DNA from: CADEED01 sp963711635
Lineage (GTDB): Bacteria > Pseudomonadota > Gammaproteobacteria > Steroidobacterales > Steroidobacteraceae
Length of the DNA: 64,000 nt
Assembly: GCA_963711635.1 (NCBI GenBank)
Contig: CAVQEZ010000005.1
Location: 372,001-436,000 of the forward strand
Direction of reading: 5' to 3'
Shown here: positions 44,101 through 52,839 of the stretch, one piece after another
How positions within the stretch are numbered: position 1 is the stretch's first letter
How the letters are laid out: every line of letters starts with the position of its first letter
Made by a program: the position numbers and the translations under genes
Notes under the pieces: model-generated
Database searches by the model: none
What the model saw: the letters and a program-made list of their open reading frames with translations, nothing else
What the model was told of the DNA's origin: nothing

Positions 44101-44578
44101 GTGAAGAAGAGAATGCAATCCGGTTTCACCCTGGTGGAGCTCATCGTGGTGGTCGTCATCCTCGGCATTCTTGCCGCGGTGGCCTTGCCGAAATTCATGG
44201 GCCTGGAACGCGAGGCGCGCATCGCGGCTCTCAAGAGCATGGGCGGCTCGATGCTCAGCGCGGCGCAACATGGCGCGCGGCGTCTGCATGGCGCAGAACT
44301 GCACCAACGGCGGCGCGGGCATCGTGATCGCCGGGCAGAACGTCGTATTCGCGAACGGTTTCCCGAACAACGCCAGCATCGCGCGGCTGCTTCAGTCCAC
44401 GGACGGCTTCACCGTCGCCGGTGCTCGCATGACCAAGCCAGGCGCCACGGCCAACTGCTGGGTGCAGTATGTGCAGCCTGCGGGCGCGGGCCTCGAGCCG
44501 ACGCTGGTGTACCACAACATGGTCATGAACACGGCGAACCAGGCTGCGATCGACGCTAACCTGCGTACGCAGTGCTGA
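44101..44578 (+). CDS. mshA: MSHA-type major prepilin
   Basis: A type IV prepilin with a short leader and the peptidase site at G/F: MKKRMQSG then FTLVELIVVVVILGILAAVA. Glu at mature position 5 is present. The rest (GGSMLSAAQHGARR) changes frame near 44275 and continues as VCMAQNCTNGGAGIVIAG, NGFPNNASIARLLQ, with a Cys pair typical of MshA. GTG start at 44101; an in-frame ATG lies at 44113. Confidence 0.85.
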
Positions 44579-44609
44579 TCGACCGCGTCAGCGGTACCGG
44601 TGTGAACCC

Positions 44610-45074
44610 ATGCGCCCGCGCCGTCGCGCCAGCCATGGGTTCACGCTGATCGAGCTCATCGCGTCGATCACGATCATCGCCATACTCGCCGCGGTCGCGC
44701 TTCCCCGCCTGACCGTCGAGACCCCGTTCCTCGAGCGCGGCTACGCCGACACGCTGGCCGCGAGCCTGCGCCAGGCGCGTGCCGTGGCGATCGCCAGCGG
44801 TTGCGACGTGCGTTTCACCGTCGATGCACTCGGGTATCGCGCGGAGCAGCGTGCACCCGCGGCGCTCAATCATTGCGCCGCCGGCGGTGGCTTCGTCACG
44901 GCAGTGCGCCGTGGCAACGGCGATGCGCTCGCGGCCCCCATGCCGGCCGGCGTGGCGCTGGCCGCCAATCGGCTGTTCGTGTTCACGGGCGACGGCACCG
45001 TTCCAGGCGGACCCTACGACATCACCGTGGGGGCGCACGCAGTCACGGTCGAATCGTCGGGACTGGTGCACTGA
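44610..45074 (+). CDS. mshC: Minor prepilin MshC
   Basis: A 154-residue prepilin: ASHGFTLIELIASITIIAIL, with the G/F cleavage site and Glu5. The remainder (LAASLRQARAVAIASGCDVR) is the GspH-like pseudopilin pattern of MshC. No frameshift. It ends one base into the start of the next gene. Confidence 0.83.
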   Translation: MRPRRRASHGFTLIELIASITIIAILAAVALPRLTVETPFLERGYADTLAASLRQARAVAIASGCDVRFTVDALGYRAEQRAPAALNHCAAGGGFVTAVRRGNGDALAAPMPAGVALAANRLFVFTGDGTVPGGPYDITVGAHAVTVESSGLVH

Positions 45075-45511
45075 TGAGGCGCGTGCGCGGTGTGACGCTG
45101 ATCGAGCTGGTCGTATCCATCGCGGTGATTTCCATCGCCGCCACCGCGCTGCTCGGCACGCTCGGTTACATCAATGGCAACAGTGGCGGCGCGATGCTGC
45201 AGGCCCAGGCGCAGGCCATCGCGACTGCCTATCTCAACGAGATCACCGCGAAGAGTTTCGCGGATCCCGATGGTGCGGACGGCGAAGCTACGCGGGATCT
45301 CTACGACGACGTGAACGACTACAACGGCCTCGATGACGCCAGCGCGCGCGATCGGTTCGGCAACGTGGTCGGCAACTTTCACGTGCGGGTCGACGTCATC
45401 GGTGCGGCGCTCGGCGGCGTGCCCGCCGCGAACTCGCTGCGCGTCGACGTGACCGTGGATTACGGCGGCACGTCGCAGGTCATGGTCAGCGGCTTCCGGA
45501 TGAACTACTGA
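45074..45511 (+). CDS. mshD: Minor prepilin MshD
   Basis: A 145-residue prepilin: MRRVRGVTLIELVVSIAVIS with G/V cleavage, then LLGTLGYINGNSGGAMLQAQ and AIATAYLNEITAKSFADPD, which is characteristic of MshD. Its start overlaps the stop of mshC, and the next gene starts at its last base. Confidence 0.83.
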   Translation: MRRVRGVTLIELVVSIAVISIAATALLGTLGYINGNSGGAMLQAQAQAIATAYLNEITAKSFADPDGADGEATRDLYDDVNDYNGLDDASARDRFGNVVGNFHVRVDVIGAALGGVPAANSLRVDVTVDYGGTSQVMVSGFRMNY

Positions 45512-46338
45512 TGCGCGCCGGAGGCCACGGTTTCACGATGGTCGAGCTCGTGGTGGCGATTGCCATCGCGAGCATCGTCGCGATGTTCGCGGCCATGATC
45601 ATCGCCGCGCCCGTGGGCGCGTTCGAGACCGAGGCGCGCCGTGCGGCGGTTGTCGACGAAGCGGCCGCGAGCTGGCCCGCCATCGAAGCCGACTTGCGCC
45701 GCGCTTTGCCAAACAGCCTGCGCGCGACTCGCAATGGCCCCTTCGTCGCGCTGGAGATGCTGCGCGTCGACGACTACGCGCGTTACATGAGCAATCCTTC
45801 GGCGCCACCATTCAGCGTAGCCGGCGTGCTGCGTGGGGTTCCGGTCGGAGTCGACCTGCCGAATCACTATCTGTCGGTCAACAACTGCGGGCCGGGCCCG
45901 CCGGCCTGTCCAGATGCGTATGCGTTGACGGGCTCGATGACTGCGGCCACGACGGTCCGCCTCGCGAATGGCGCAGCCGGCGAACAACAGCTGAGCGTGA
46001 ATCCGGCGCCGGTCCTCGCGTCCAGCTCGCCGCGGAGCCCCCTCTATCTGGTCTCCGGGCCGCTGACGTACCTCTGCGACGAAACCGAGGGTACGTTGCG
46101 CCGCTACGAGAATTACCCGGTGGTTGCGAACCAGGCGAGTCGGGACGATCCCAATGACTTCACGCTGGCCGGGTTCGCCGGTCAGCTCATGGCCACTGGC
46201 CTCACCGCGTGCGACTTCCGCGCCTCGCCGACCAGCGCCACGGTACCTCAAACCGCTTCGCTGCGACTGACCGCGACCCGCGCCACCGGCGAGAGCGTGA
46301 CGATGTTCCATTCCGCCGGCTCCGGATGGCTGCCATGA
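45511..46338 (+). CDS. mshO: Minor prepilin MshO
   Basis: A 275-residue prepilin: GGHGFTMVELVVAIAIASIV, then FETEARRAAVVDEAAASWPA, IEADLRRALPNSLR, and a C-terminal domain with LYLVSGPLTYLCDETEGTLR, typical of MshO. It has no frameshift. The TGA overlaps the mshP ATG. Confidence 0.83.
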   Translation: MRAGGHGFTMVELVVAIAIASIVAMFAAMIIAAPVGAFETEARRAAVVDEAAASWPAIEADLRRALPNSLRATRNGPFVALEMLRVDDYARYMSNPSAPPFSVAGVLRGVPVGVDLPNHYLSVNNCGPGPPACPDAYALTGSMTAATTVRLANGAAGEQQLSVNPAPVLASSSPRSPLYLVSGPLTYLCDETEGTLRRYENYPVVANQASRDDPNDFTLAGFAGQLMATGLTACDFRASPTSATVPQTASLRLTATRATGESVTMFHSAGSGWLP

Positions 46339-46748
46339 GACGCCGCCAACGAGGAATGTCGCTGGTGGTTGCCATCTTTCTCATCGTGATGATCGCGACG
46401 CTGGCCGCATTCGCGGTGACCGCCGGCACGTCGAAACTCGGCGCAACCAACCAGCAGCTCATGGCCGACCGTGCCGCTGCAGCCGCGCATGCTGGTGCGC
46501 AGTGGGGCGCGTATCGGGCGCGCGTCGCCAACTCGTGCGTGCCGCCACCGGGTACGACTTTCAATCTCGCGCAGGGTGCGCTGCAAGGATTTCGCGTCAC
46601 CGTGAGCTGTGCGAACAGCAATCACGTCGAGGGCGCGACGAACTACTATGTGCGCGACATCGATTCCTTCGCGCAGCGCGGCAACTTTGGCGACCTGAAC
46701 TACGCCTCGGCCACTGCCACCGCCCGCGTCTCGAACGCGCCGCCCTGA
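46335..46748 (+). CDS. mshP: MSHA biogenesis protein MshP
   Basis: A 137-residue PilX-like protein: RQRGMSLVVAIFLIVMIATL, AAFAVTAGTSKLGATNQQLM, and AHAGAQWGAYRARVANSCVP. It is the last gene of the operon here; no mshQ follows. Its stop at 46748 is one base away from the convergent gene's reconstructed stop. Confidence 0.82.
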   Translation: MRRRQRGMSLVVAIFLIVMIATLAAFAVTAGTSKLGATNQQLMADRAAAAAHAGAQWGAYRARVANSCVPPPGTTFNLAQGALQGFRVTVSCANSNHVEGATNYYVRDIDSFAQRGNFGDLNYASATATARVSNAPP

Positions 46749-46749
46749 A

Positions 46750-48625
46750 TCACCGCGCGGCGAACGCGCGGAAGGAGTGGGGCGCGAGCGCTGAACGTGG
46801 CGACCGGGAGCGTGGATTCCGGCGCGCCGAAACGCGCGGATTCCTTGCGCTCGGTGAGCGCGACCTTCTCGCCGCTCACCAGATCCGTGAGCTCCGCAAT
46901 GTCGGCGCGCAACGTGACGCCGGCATTCACCGGCTCGTCGCGGAAGTTGTGCACGATGAACGTGCCGTTGTCGTACACGAACAGGCTCACCTTGCCCGGC
47001 GCCTCGAGTTTCACGGGCAAGGAGGCCGCCACCACGCGACGGATGGCATTGAGCACCGGCTCCGGGTAGTTGGACAGATCCGAGAAATTCTCCGGAATCG
47101 TCAGCACCTGCAGCTGGCCCTCGAGATAGTCCGCGTCGTGCAGGATCGGCCAGCCGTTGTCGCCGGCCACGGCCGAGACCAGCTCCCAGGAATCGTTGGT
47201 GCGATAGGTGACCTGGGGAATCAGGATGGGCGTGGCGCTCGACACGATCTCGCCGCGTCCGACGATGAAGCGACTCACCTGCGCCACGCGCCCCGAATCC
47301 TCGAGCTCGGCGATGCGCGCCAGGCCGCGCCCCTGCAAGGCCTTGAGCAGCCCGGACGTGATCACGACATTCCGTCCGCCCCGCAGCTGCGCTTCGATGA
47401 GCGGCACGATGTCCTTGTCCGCAGCCGCCTGGGCCGTCAGCAGCACCGCGGGTTCATCGGTGGGGAAGGCCGGCACCATCTCGACGGGAATGCCCGCCAT
47501 GCCGATGAAGTTCTGCAGGAAGTCTTCGCCCGAGGAGTTGTAGGGCTTGTAGCTCTTCAAGCCCAGCGGCTTGCCGAGCTTGCCTAACAATCCATCCACG
47601 GCCTCGAAGGACACGCCGGCCACCCGGGCGTAGTGCGCAGGCGTGAACGCAGCGCCGTCGGCGCCCTCGAGCGGCTCGATCACCTTGCGGAAGTTGAAGC
47701 TGGTCGGCGTCATCTGCCGCGGCGAGCTCTTCTTCGGATCCAGCGGGTAGAGCATCTGGCGGATGTCGAACAGCGTGATCTCGGGCGCCGCGCGCGCGAA
47801 CAGCGTCAGCCAGAGCTGTTCGGCGTAGCGGTCATAGTAGGTGGCGCCGCCGGTATCCACCCAGCCACCGCCGTTCCGTCCGGGTGAGATGTTCCCGAAG
47901 TAGCGCATGATGTTGTAGCTGAGATAGGGCTGCAGGTGCTGGGCACTGCGCACCGCGTCGCGCGTCTCGGTGCCGGTGTAGATGCCGTCGAAGAGCTGCG
48001 GACCGCGTGCCAGGTCGAAACCCAGCGCGGGAAAATGGTCGTACCAGTTGGGGTACTTGATGACCACCTTCACCTGGGGGTTCACGCGCCTGGCGGGCCC
48101 GATGACCAGGTTCTTCGCCGCATCGTCCATGACGGCCAGCCGGTAGTCGGTCCAGCTGCGTGCACCGCGGGCCTTCACGTCGAATTCGGACTTGGTGCTG
48201 GTGAAGAAGAAATCGTCGAGGATGAACTCGTCGAAGTGCCGCGCCGTGTGCTCGGCGATCTGCTGCACCGCCTTGCGATGCTCGGGATTCGAATACGAGA
48301 AGGTCTCGAAGCGATTCGGCTCGCTCACCGTGTAGGTGATGCCGCCGGCCACCGCGACCCCGCGCTCGGCGAAGAACTTCTTCGCGGCCTGCAGCGTGGC
48401 ATCGTCGATCAGGATGCGGTCGCGGTGCGTCTCCAGGTAGATCTTGTCGACGTGCACCTCGCGCGACACCGCGGCCCAGCTATCCGCCAGCCACTTCGGG
48501 TCGGCCATCTTCTGGACTTCCTGCGCGCGGCAGTACACGGCGACCCGGAAGTTTTCATAGGCGCAAGCAGCGCTGGAGATCAGCAGGGTGCATGCGGCCA
48601 GTGCCGCGGCTTGGCGGGAATTCAT
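46750..48625 (-). CDS. Large secreted protein with a glycosidase-like barrel
   Basis: About 625 residues with signal peptide MNSRQAAALAACTLLISSAACA. The N-terminal 340 residues look like a TIM barrel (VHVDKIYLETHRDRILIDDA, DEFILDDFFFTSTKSEFDVK, VVIKYPNWYDHFPALGFDLA, EITLFDIRQML), with acidic D-D-F as possible catalytic site. The C-terminal part (FIVHNFRDEPVNAGVTLRAD) is a beta-sandwich. The frame as given runs to 46700, but the other frame after about 46795 gives the natural end APHSFRAFAAR. Not assigned to a known family. Confidence 0.6.
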
Positions 48626-48629
48626 TAAA

Positions 48630-48801
48630 TCAATAGATGAAAGGAGCCAGGCGCTTGGTCCAGCTGACGTACAGCCCCGGGCCCGGGAACGCCCCGGAAG
48701 ACGGTGCGACTCGCGATCGCCGCTCCTGGCGCGCGATATGAGGCGACGACGCTTGCACTCGTGGCCAGCGAGAGGGTGATCCCAGACAGCGGAATGTTCA
48801 T
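48630..48801 (-). CDS. Small membrane-anchored protein (frameshifted)
   Basis: ATG 48801 starts MNIPLSGITLSLATSASVVA, a hydrophobic segment. After one indel near 48735, QERRSRVAPSSGAFPGPG then LYVSWTKRLAPFIY reads as a natural end and stops at 48630. It lies exactly between the arginase-like gene (stop 48806) and the secreted barrel gene (start 48625), with 4-base gaps, so it is likely a real small cistron. Confidence 0.45.
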
Positions 48802-48805
48802 CGCC

Positions 48806-49615
48806 TCAACTCAGCAGGGGAGCGAGCGCATCCACCAGCCGTTCCGGGCTGCCGGGCCGGCCGTCCAGCCACTCGCACTCGAACTCCGCGATTTCGACGC
48901 CGAGAATGCGCCGCTTGCGCAATTCCACGGCGCAGGCGCGCAGATCGTCGAACGAGAGTCCGCCCGGCACCTGGTATTCGAGCGGTACCAGGCCCGGTTC
49001 CAGCACGTCGCAATCCAGGTGGACATAGACCTCGCGTTCGCCCACCGCGGCGGCCAGGCGTTCCACCAGTCTCGGACCGGGTGCGACCACGTTGAGCACG
49101 CCGCTGGCAACGAGCTGCCTTTCATGCGGATCGAGATCGCGCGCGCCGACCAGGACGACGTTGGACATCGACAAGCCACTGCCCAGGCCGCTGTCCCAAT
49201 GGCCCGCGGCGCCGGTGATCACCATGCCTCCCAGGTAGGGAACGGCGCTGGAGCTGGGCAGATTCGAATCGCCGTGCGCATCGAACCAGACGATGCAGGC
49301 GTTCGGGTGATGGCGCACCACCACCGGAATGGTCGCCAGCCCCGCCGCACAGCGGCCCAGGGCGCTAACACAACGCTCGCCGCGGCCAATCAGCGTCGCC
49401 AGCGTGTCGGCAAGCGTATGCAGGTCGGCGCGTGCGGCTGAAAGCTGCTCATCCCAGAGCGTGCTCGACAGCGGTGGCTGCGGCGTGCTCACGAACGTGG
49501 TTGGAAGGTTGAAGCGCCGCGCCAGCGAGGTGCCAAGCAGTTGCGCGCCCCTGGTGCCGCGTGTATTGCGGTCACCTGCACGTCCCCTGTACACGATGAG
49601 CGAAAGCGAATCCAT
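48806..49615 (-). CDS. Arginase/ureohydrolase-fold protein with incomplete metal site
   Basis: 269 residues starting MDSLSLIVYRGRAGDRN. Arginase-family segments are CIVWFDAHGDSNLPSSS (D-A-H-x-D metal motif) and EVYVHLDCDVLEPGLVPLEY (second Asp pair). The expected GGDH motif before them reads LGRCAAGLATI, so one metal-binding His is absent. It may be a binding protein or have altered activity. It is first in the operon with the small membrane protein and the secreted barrel protein. Confidence 0.72.
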   Translation of the reverse strand: MDSLSLIVYRGRAGDRNTRGTRGAQLLGTSLARRFNLPTTFVSTPQPPLSSTLWDEQLSAARADLHTLADTLATLIGRGERCVSALGRCAAGLATIPVVVRHHPNACIVWFDAHGDSNLPSSSAVPYLGGMVITGAAGHWDSGLGSGLSMSNVVLVGARDLDPHERQLVASGVLNVVAPGPRLVERLAAAVGEREVYVHLDCDVLEPGLVPLEYQVPGGLSFDDLRACAVELRKRRILGVEIAEFECEWLDGRPGSPERLVDALAPLLS

Positions 49616-49681
49616 CGCGCGCGAAGCTATCCTGTTCACGCGCACAACGCCACTGTGTTCTGCGTGGCACACATGCGTGCG

Positions 49682-49996
49682 CTATTCGCACGTGAGACAG
49701 CGGCCCGCGGGGGCGCCATGGCCGGCGGGAACGGGCTCATGCGGGTCGTGCTCGTGCACCGCTAACAGCCGCCGCTCGGCGCCACGCCTAACAAACACCA
49801 TGCCACCGCTGGCGCCCTCGCTGTGCCATCCCGCGCGTTCCAGCGCCGCGAGGCCGGTGGCAAAAGCGCTGCGCAGGTCGGTTCCGGGCGTCAGCTCGGT
49901 GGAATCGAGCACGTTATGGAACATATCGCGGAGGACCAGCCAGCGGGTCAGGCGGGACGTGGCCAGGGGATCGTATTTGCTTCGTTTGGTGGTCAT
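49682..49996 (-). CDS. Small protein of unknown function
   Basis: 104 residues from ATG 49996: MTTKRSKYDPLATSRLTRW, LVLRDMFHNVLDSTELTPGT, GWHSEGASGGMVFVRRG, and a C-terminal GHGAPAGRCLTCE with a C-x-x-C. Not recognised; upstream in-frame starts exist but lack support. Confidence 0.5.
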   Translation of the reverse strand: MTTKRSKYDPLATSRLTRWLVLRDMFHNVLDSTELTPGTDLRSAFATGLAALERAGWHSEGASGGMVFVRRGAERRLLAVHEHDPHEPVPAGHGAPAGRCLTCE

Positions 49997-50129
49997 GGAG
50001 TGGTGCCGGGGAGGGAAACTCGTGAAAAGCGGGCACCGACAACGTATCGAGATGCCATCGCCGGCGTCCATGCAGTAGTCCGCGCCGCAGCAAGCTGTAC
50101 GTGTAGAGACAAGCAGTTACAGTGGGTCC

Positions 50130-50492
50130 ATGAAGAAGCCAGCGTTCCGCTTGACCAGTCGAGGTGAAACGCTTTTGCGGATCGCCATCCTGGCCGTGAT
50201 CGCAATGCTTGCCGGGCCGGAGATAGTCGCCGCCATCGAGATGCAAATCCTCCTGGAACTGCTGGGCGCGACCTTGTTCACGACCGCATTCATCGCAGGT
50301 GCCAGGCTTGCCGTGTTGAACGTGGGCGAGGTCGTCAAGCACCTGCTTCTCCCCGTTGCGCAGGTGGTCGTACTTCGTGGCGAAGCGCGGCGCGTCGCCG
50401 TCATCTACATCGCCGCGCACGCTGAGTGGTGGCTGGCGCTGGCCGTGGCCTGCATTGCATGCCCGCAGGCACTCATGCAGGTGTTGCGATGA
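50130..50492 (+). CDS. Small integral membrane protein
   Basis: 120 residues with three hydrophobic segments (LLRIAILAVIAMLAGPEIVA; LLELLGATLFTTAFIAGARL; WWLALAVACIACPQALMQVL). It is divergent from the small gene on the minus strand. Family unknown. Confidence 0.55.
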   Translation: MKKPAFRLTSRGETLLRIAILAVIAMLAGPEIVAAIEMQILLELLGATLFTTAFIAGARLAVLNVGEVVKHLLLPVAQVVVLRGEARRVAVIYIAAHAEWWLALAVACIACPQALMQVLR

Positions 50493-50575
50493 GAAAACGC
50501 CGCCGCAACCGGCAGTCTTCTCAGGCAGTCAGGGCGCCGGATACGAGTGGAGAGAAGCGGGCGGGAATACGCATT

Positions 50576-51085
50576 TCAATATCCTCTTGCGATGACGAGA
50601 CTGGCTAACAAACCGGACGCGTACAGGCCGAGTCCGAAAATGGCGTGGGTGGCGAGACTCTGCAGACGCGCGGCGGCGGGTCGCGGTGTGCGGTTCGCGG
50701 CGAGGCCGGCGCCCATGGCGGGCTGCATCACGAGGAACGGCGCGGTGACGGTGCCAATGCCGACGATGAGTGCGGGGAGCAGCGTCGGTTGACGGATCCA
50801 CGCGGGACCCCAAATACCGGGCAGCAGCGCCGCGAACGCGACGCCGATCAGGTAGTGAACCAGCCAGCCGATGACGCGCTCGCCGCGCACGGGTGGTGTG
50901 GCCGATATCGGGTCGTGGAAAAACCGGCCGCGCGGCAGCCAGGCGATCCAGCGGCCGACGAGGCCGTAGCTCGGCAGGGCGACTCCGAGCAGTCGCTTTC
51001 TCGCGAGAGCCCACAGGTCCGTCGTCACCGTTGCGCCAATTCCGGCGAGAAAAATGCTGAAGAAGTAGTCCGTGACGATGTCCAT
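50576..51085 (-). CDS. DUF2938 membrane protein
   Basis: 169 residues: FFSIFLAGIGATVTTDLWAL, VGRWIAWLPRGRFFHDPISA, GWLVHYLIGVAFAALLPGIW and PFLVMQPAMGAGLAANRTP. This order matches DUF2938 proteins (four transmembrane helices) that usually sit beside a MerR regulator, as here, where the regulator is divergent with 62 bases between. Function unknown. Confidence 0.82.
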   Translation of the reverse strand: MDIVTDYFFSIFLAGIGATVTTDLWALARKRLLGVALPSYGLVGRWIAWLPRGRFFHDPISATPPVRGERVIGWLVHYLIGVAFAALLPGIWGPAWIRQPTLLPALIVGIGTVTAPFLVMQPAMGAGLAANRTPRPAAARLQSLATHAIFGLGLYASGLLASLVIARGY

Positions 51086-51147
51086 GCGTTGCGTTTGTTC
51101 GACTCAGGCGCCAGAGTGCCACTTCAAGTCAACTTGAGGTCAAGAGG

Positions 51148-51600
51148 GTGGGCGATCTGGACATTGTCGAAGTGGCGCGTCGTTCGGGTTTGCCGGCGTC
51201 GACGCTGCGGTTCTATGAAGAAAAGGGCCTGATCAAATCGGTGGGCAGGCGCGGATTGCGCCGCCTGTTCGATCCCGCCGTATTGGAGCGCCTGTCGCTG
51301 CTGGCGCTCGGCAGTTCCGCCGGTTTCTCGCTCGATGAAATGAAGCGCATGTTCCGTCCCAACGGCTTGCTGGAGATCGACCGCAAGATGCTGGCCGACA
51401 AGGCGGGCGATCTCGACCGCAGTATTCGCAGGCTCATCGCCATGCGTGATGGCCTGCGCCACGCCGCGGCCTGTCCGGCACCCAGCCACATGGAGTGCCC
51501 GAAGTTTCGCAAGTTGCTCGGATTCGCCCGATCAAGCGCCTCGAGGACGCGTGTCACCAGAAAGGCGTCAAAAACGGGTCGATCTTTTTCGAATCGCTAG
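51148..51600 (+). CDS. MerR family transcriptional regulator
   Basis: A 150-residue regulator starting at GTG 51148: DIVEVARRSGLPASTLRFYE (winged helix), EKGLIKSVGRRGLRRLFDPA, LLALGSSAGFSLDEMKRMF and a C-terminal helix with ACPAPSHMECPKFRKLL carrying two Cys. The end after KLLG (FARSSASRT...) looks frame-shifted; the other frame is compatible with a shorter tail. It probably controls the divergent DUF2938 gene. Confidence 0.83.
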   Translation: MGDLDIVEVARRSGLPASTLRFYEEKGLIKSVGRRGLRRLFDPAVLERLSLLALGSSAGFSLDEMKRMFRPNGLLEIDRKMLADKAGDLDRSIRRLIAMRDGLRHAAACPAPSHMECPKFRKLLGFARSSASRTRVTRKASKTGRSFSNR

Positions 51601-51621
51601 AAGTGTCGGAGAGGAGTGGGA

Positions 51622-52179
51622 ATGGATCATCAATGGCAGGACGTCGCTGCACTGGCGGGCGCCTTCATAGCGCTCTGTGCGCTCGTATTCTCCCTTTGGC
51701 AAGCTGCTGAGTCGCGCAGGCACAACCGACTATCTTTCAGGCCGCATCTGACCACGTGGACGGAAAGACATCCGGAGAAGGGGATCTTCGAACTTGAGTT
51801 GGTAAACAACGGACTCGGACCCGCCATCATCAAGACATCCACCTTTCTGCTCGACGGAGTGCCTTTGGGTGAAAATTCGATCACCGCACTTCAAGCGGAA
51901 ATGAACAAGCTCTTTCCCAGGAATTCTTTCGAACTGGGAGTTGGCAGCTTCGAGAATGGCGCAGCGATGTCGCCGAACGAGCGCATCACCATGCTACGTG
52001 TTCGGTTTCTGAAGGAGCCTTACGCGTCGGGCAATGTGGTCGAGCAATTTCTGGAGCGAGGTGATCTCGAGATCACCTATCGCTCGTTCTATGGCGAAGA
52101 ATTCAAACTTTCCACCAAGACGGAGCCGACCATCAAGCCGCTACGTGTAGTCGTGATGGAGCATGGACCGTTCGATTAG
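51622..52179 (+). CDS. Membrane-anchored protein of unknown function
   Basis: 185 residues from ATG 51622 (GAGGAGTGGGA upstream). One transmembrane segment (VAALAGAFIALCALVFSLWQ) followed by a beta-rich domain (FRPHLTTWTERHPEKGIFEL, ELVNNGLGPAIIKTSTFLLD). This architecture is common but unassigned. It is less GC-rich than its surroundings, which may indicate transfer. Convergent with the response regulator gene. Confidence 0.6.
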   Translation: MDHQWQDVAALAGAFIALCALVFSLWQAAESRRHNRLSFRPHLTTWTERHPEKGIFELELVNNGLGPAIIKTSTFLLDGVPLGENSITALQAEMNKLFPRNSFELGVGSFENGAAMSPNERITMLRVRFLKEPYASGNVVEQFLERGDLEITYRSFYGEEFKLSTKTEPTIKPLRVVVMEHGPFD

Positions 52180-52190
52180 ACAGTTCTGGA

Positions 52191-52839
52191 TCAACTCAAA
52201 CGGATCAGCCCACGCTTGTGCGCCACGGCCACGGCTTCGGTGCGTGATGATCGCATCGAGCTTGGCCAGAATGGCCTTCACATGCGTCTTCGCCGTGCCC
52301 TCGGTGATCTCGAGCCGGCGCGCGATGTCCTTGTTCGAGCGGCCCTCGGCCACGAGCTGCAGCACGTCGAGCTCGCGCGTGGTCAGCGACGGCTTGGACA
52401 TGCGCTGCAGCGCCTTGGCGGCGACGCTCGAGGAGGTATACGGCCGGTCGTCGGCCACGGCGCGGATGGCCGAGAGAATCTCGGTGCGCGGGGCATCCTT
52501 GAGTAGATAGCCCTTGGCGCCCTGGCTCAGCGAACGGAAGATGTCTTCGTCGCCGTCGTAGGTGGTCATGATCAACAGGCAGGCCTTGGGATGTTTTTCC
52601 AGGACCTTCTGCACCACGGCCGCGCCGTCCAGCTTGGGCATGCGCAGGTCGAGCACCATGACGTCGGGATTGTGCTGTTCGTAGAGCTCCAGCGCCTCGG
52701 CGCCGTCGCCGGCTTCGGCCACCACTTCCATGTCGGCCTGCTGGTTGACGATGGCGGCCAGACCGTCGCGCACCACCGGGTGGTCGTCTGCGAGGATTAC
52801 TCGGATCTTGCGGGCGGGGAGTTTGGCCACGGCTTTCAT
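52191..52839 (-). CDS. NarL/LuxR-type response regulator
   Basis: About 215 residues. The receiver domain has IRVILADDHPVVRDGLAAIV, VLDLRMPKLDG (phospho-Asp) and GYLLKDAPR. The HTH domain has LTTRELDVLQLVAEGRSNKD, IARRLEITEGTAKTHVKAIL. The frame as given overruns into the neighbouring gene; after an indel near 52250 it reads SRTEAVAVAHKRGLIRLS and stops at 52191, the natural end. Its start overlaps the kinase stop. Confidence 0.88.

Noticed and set aside
46700..46750. A 49-base tail-to-tail overlap of the secreted barrel gene with mshP.
   Set aside because: Another frame gives the natural end APHSFRAFAAR at 46750 without overlap.
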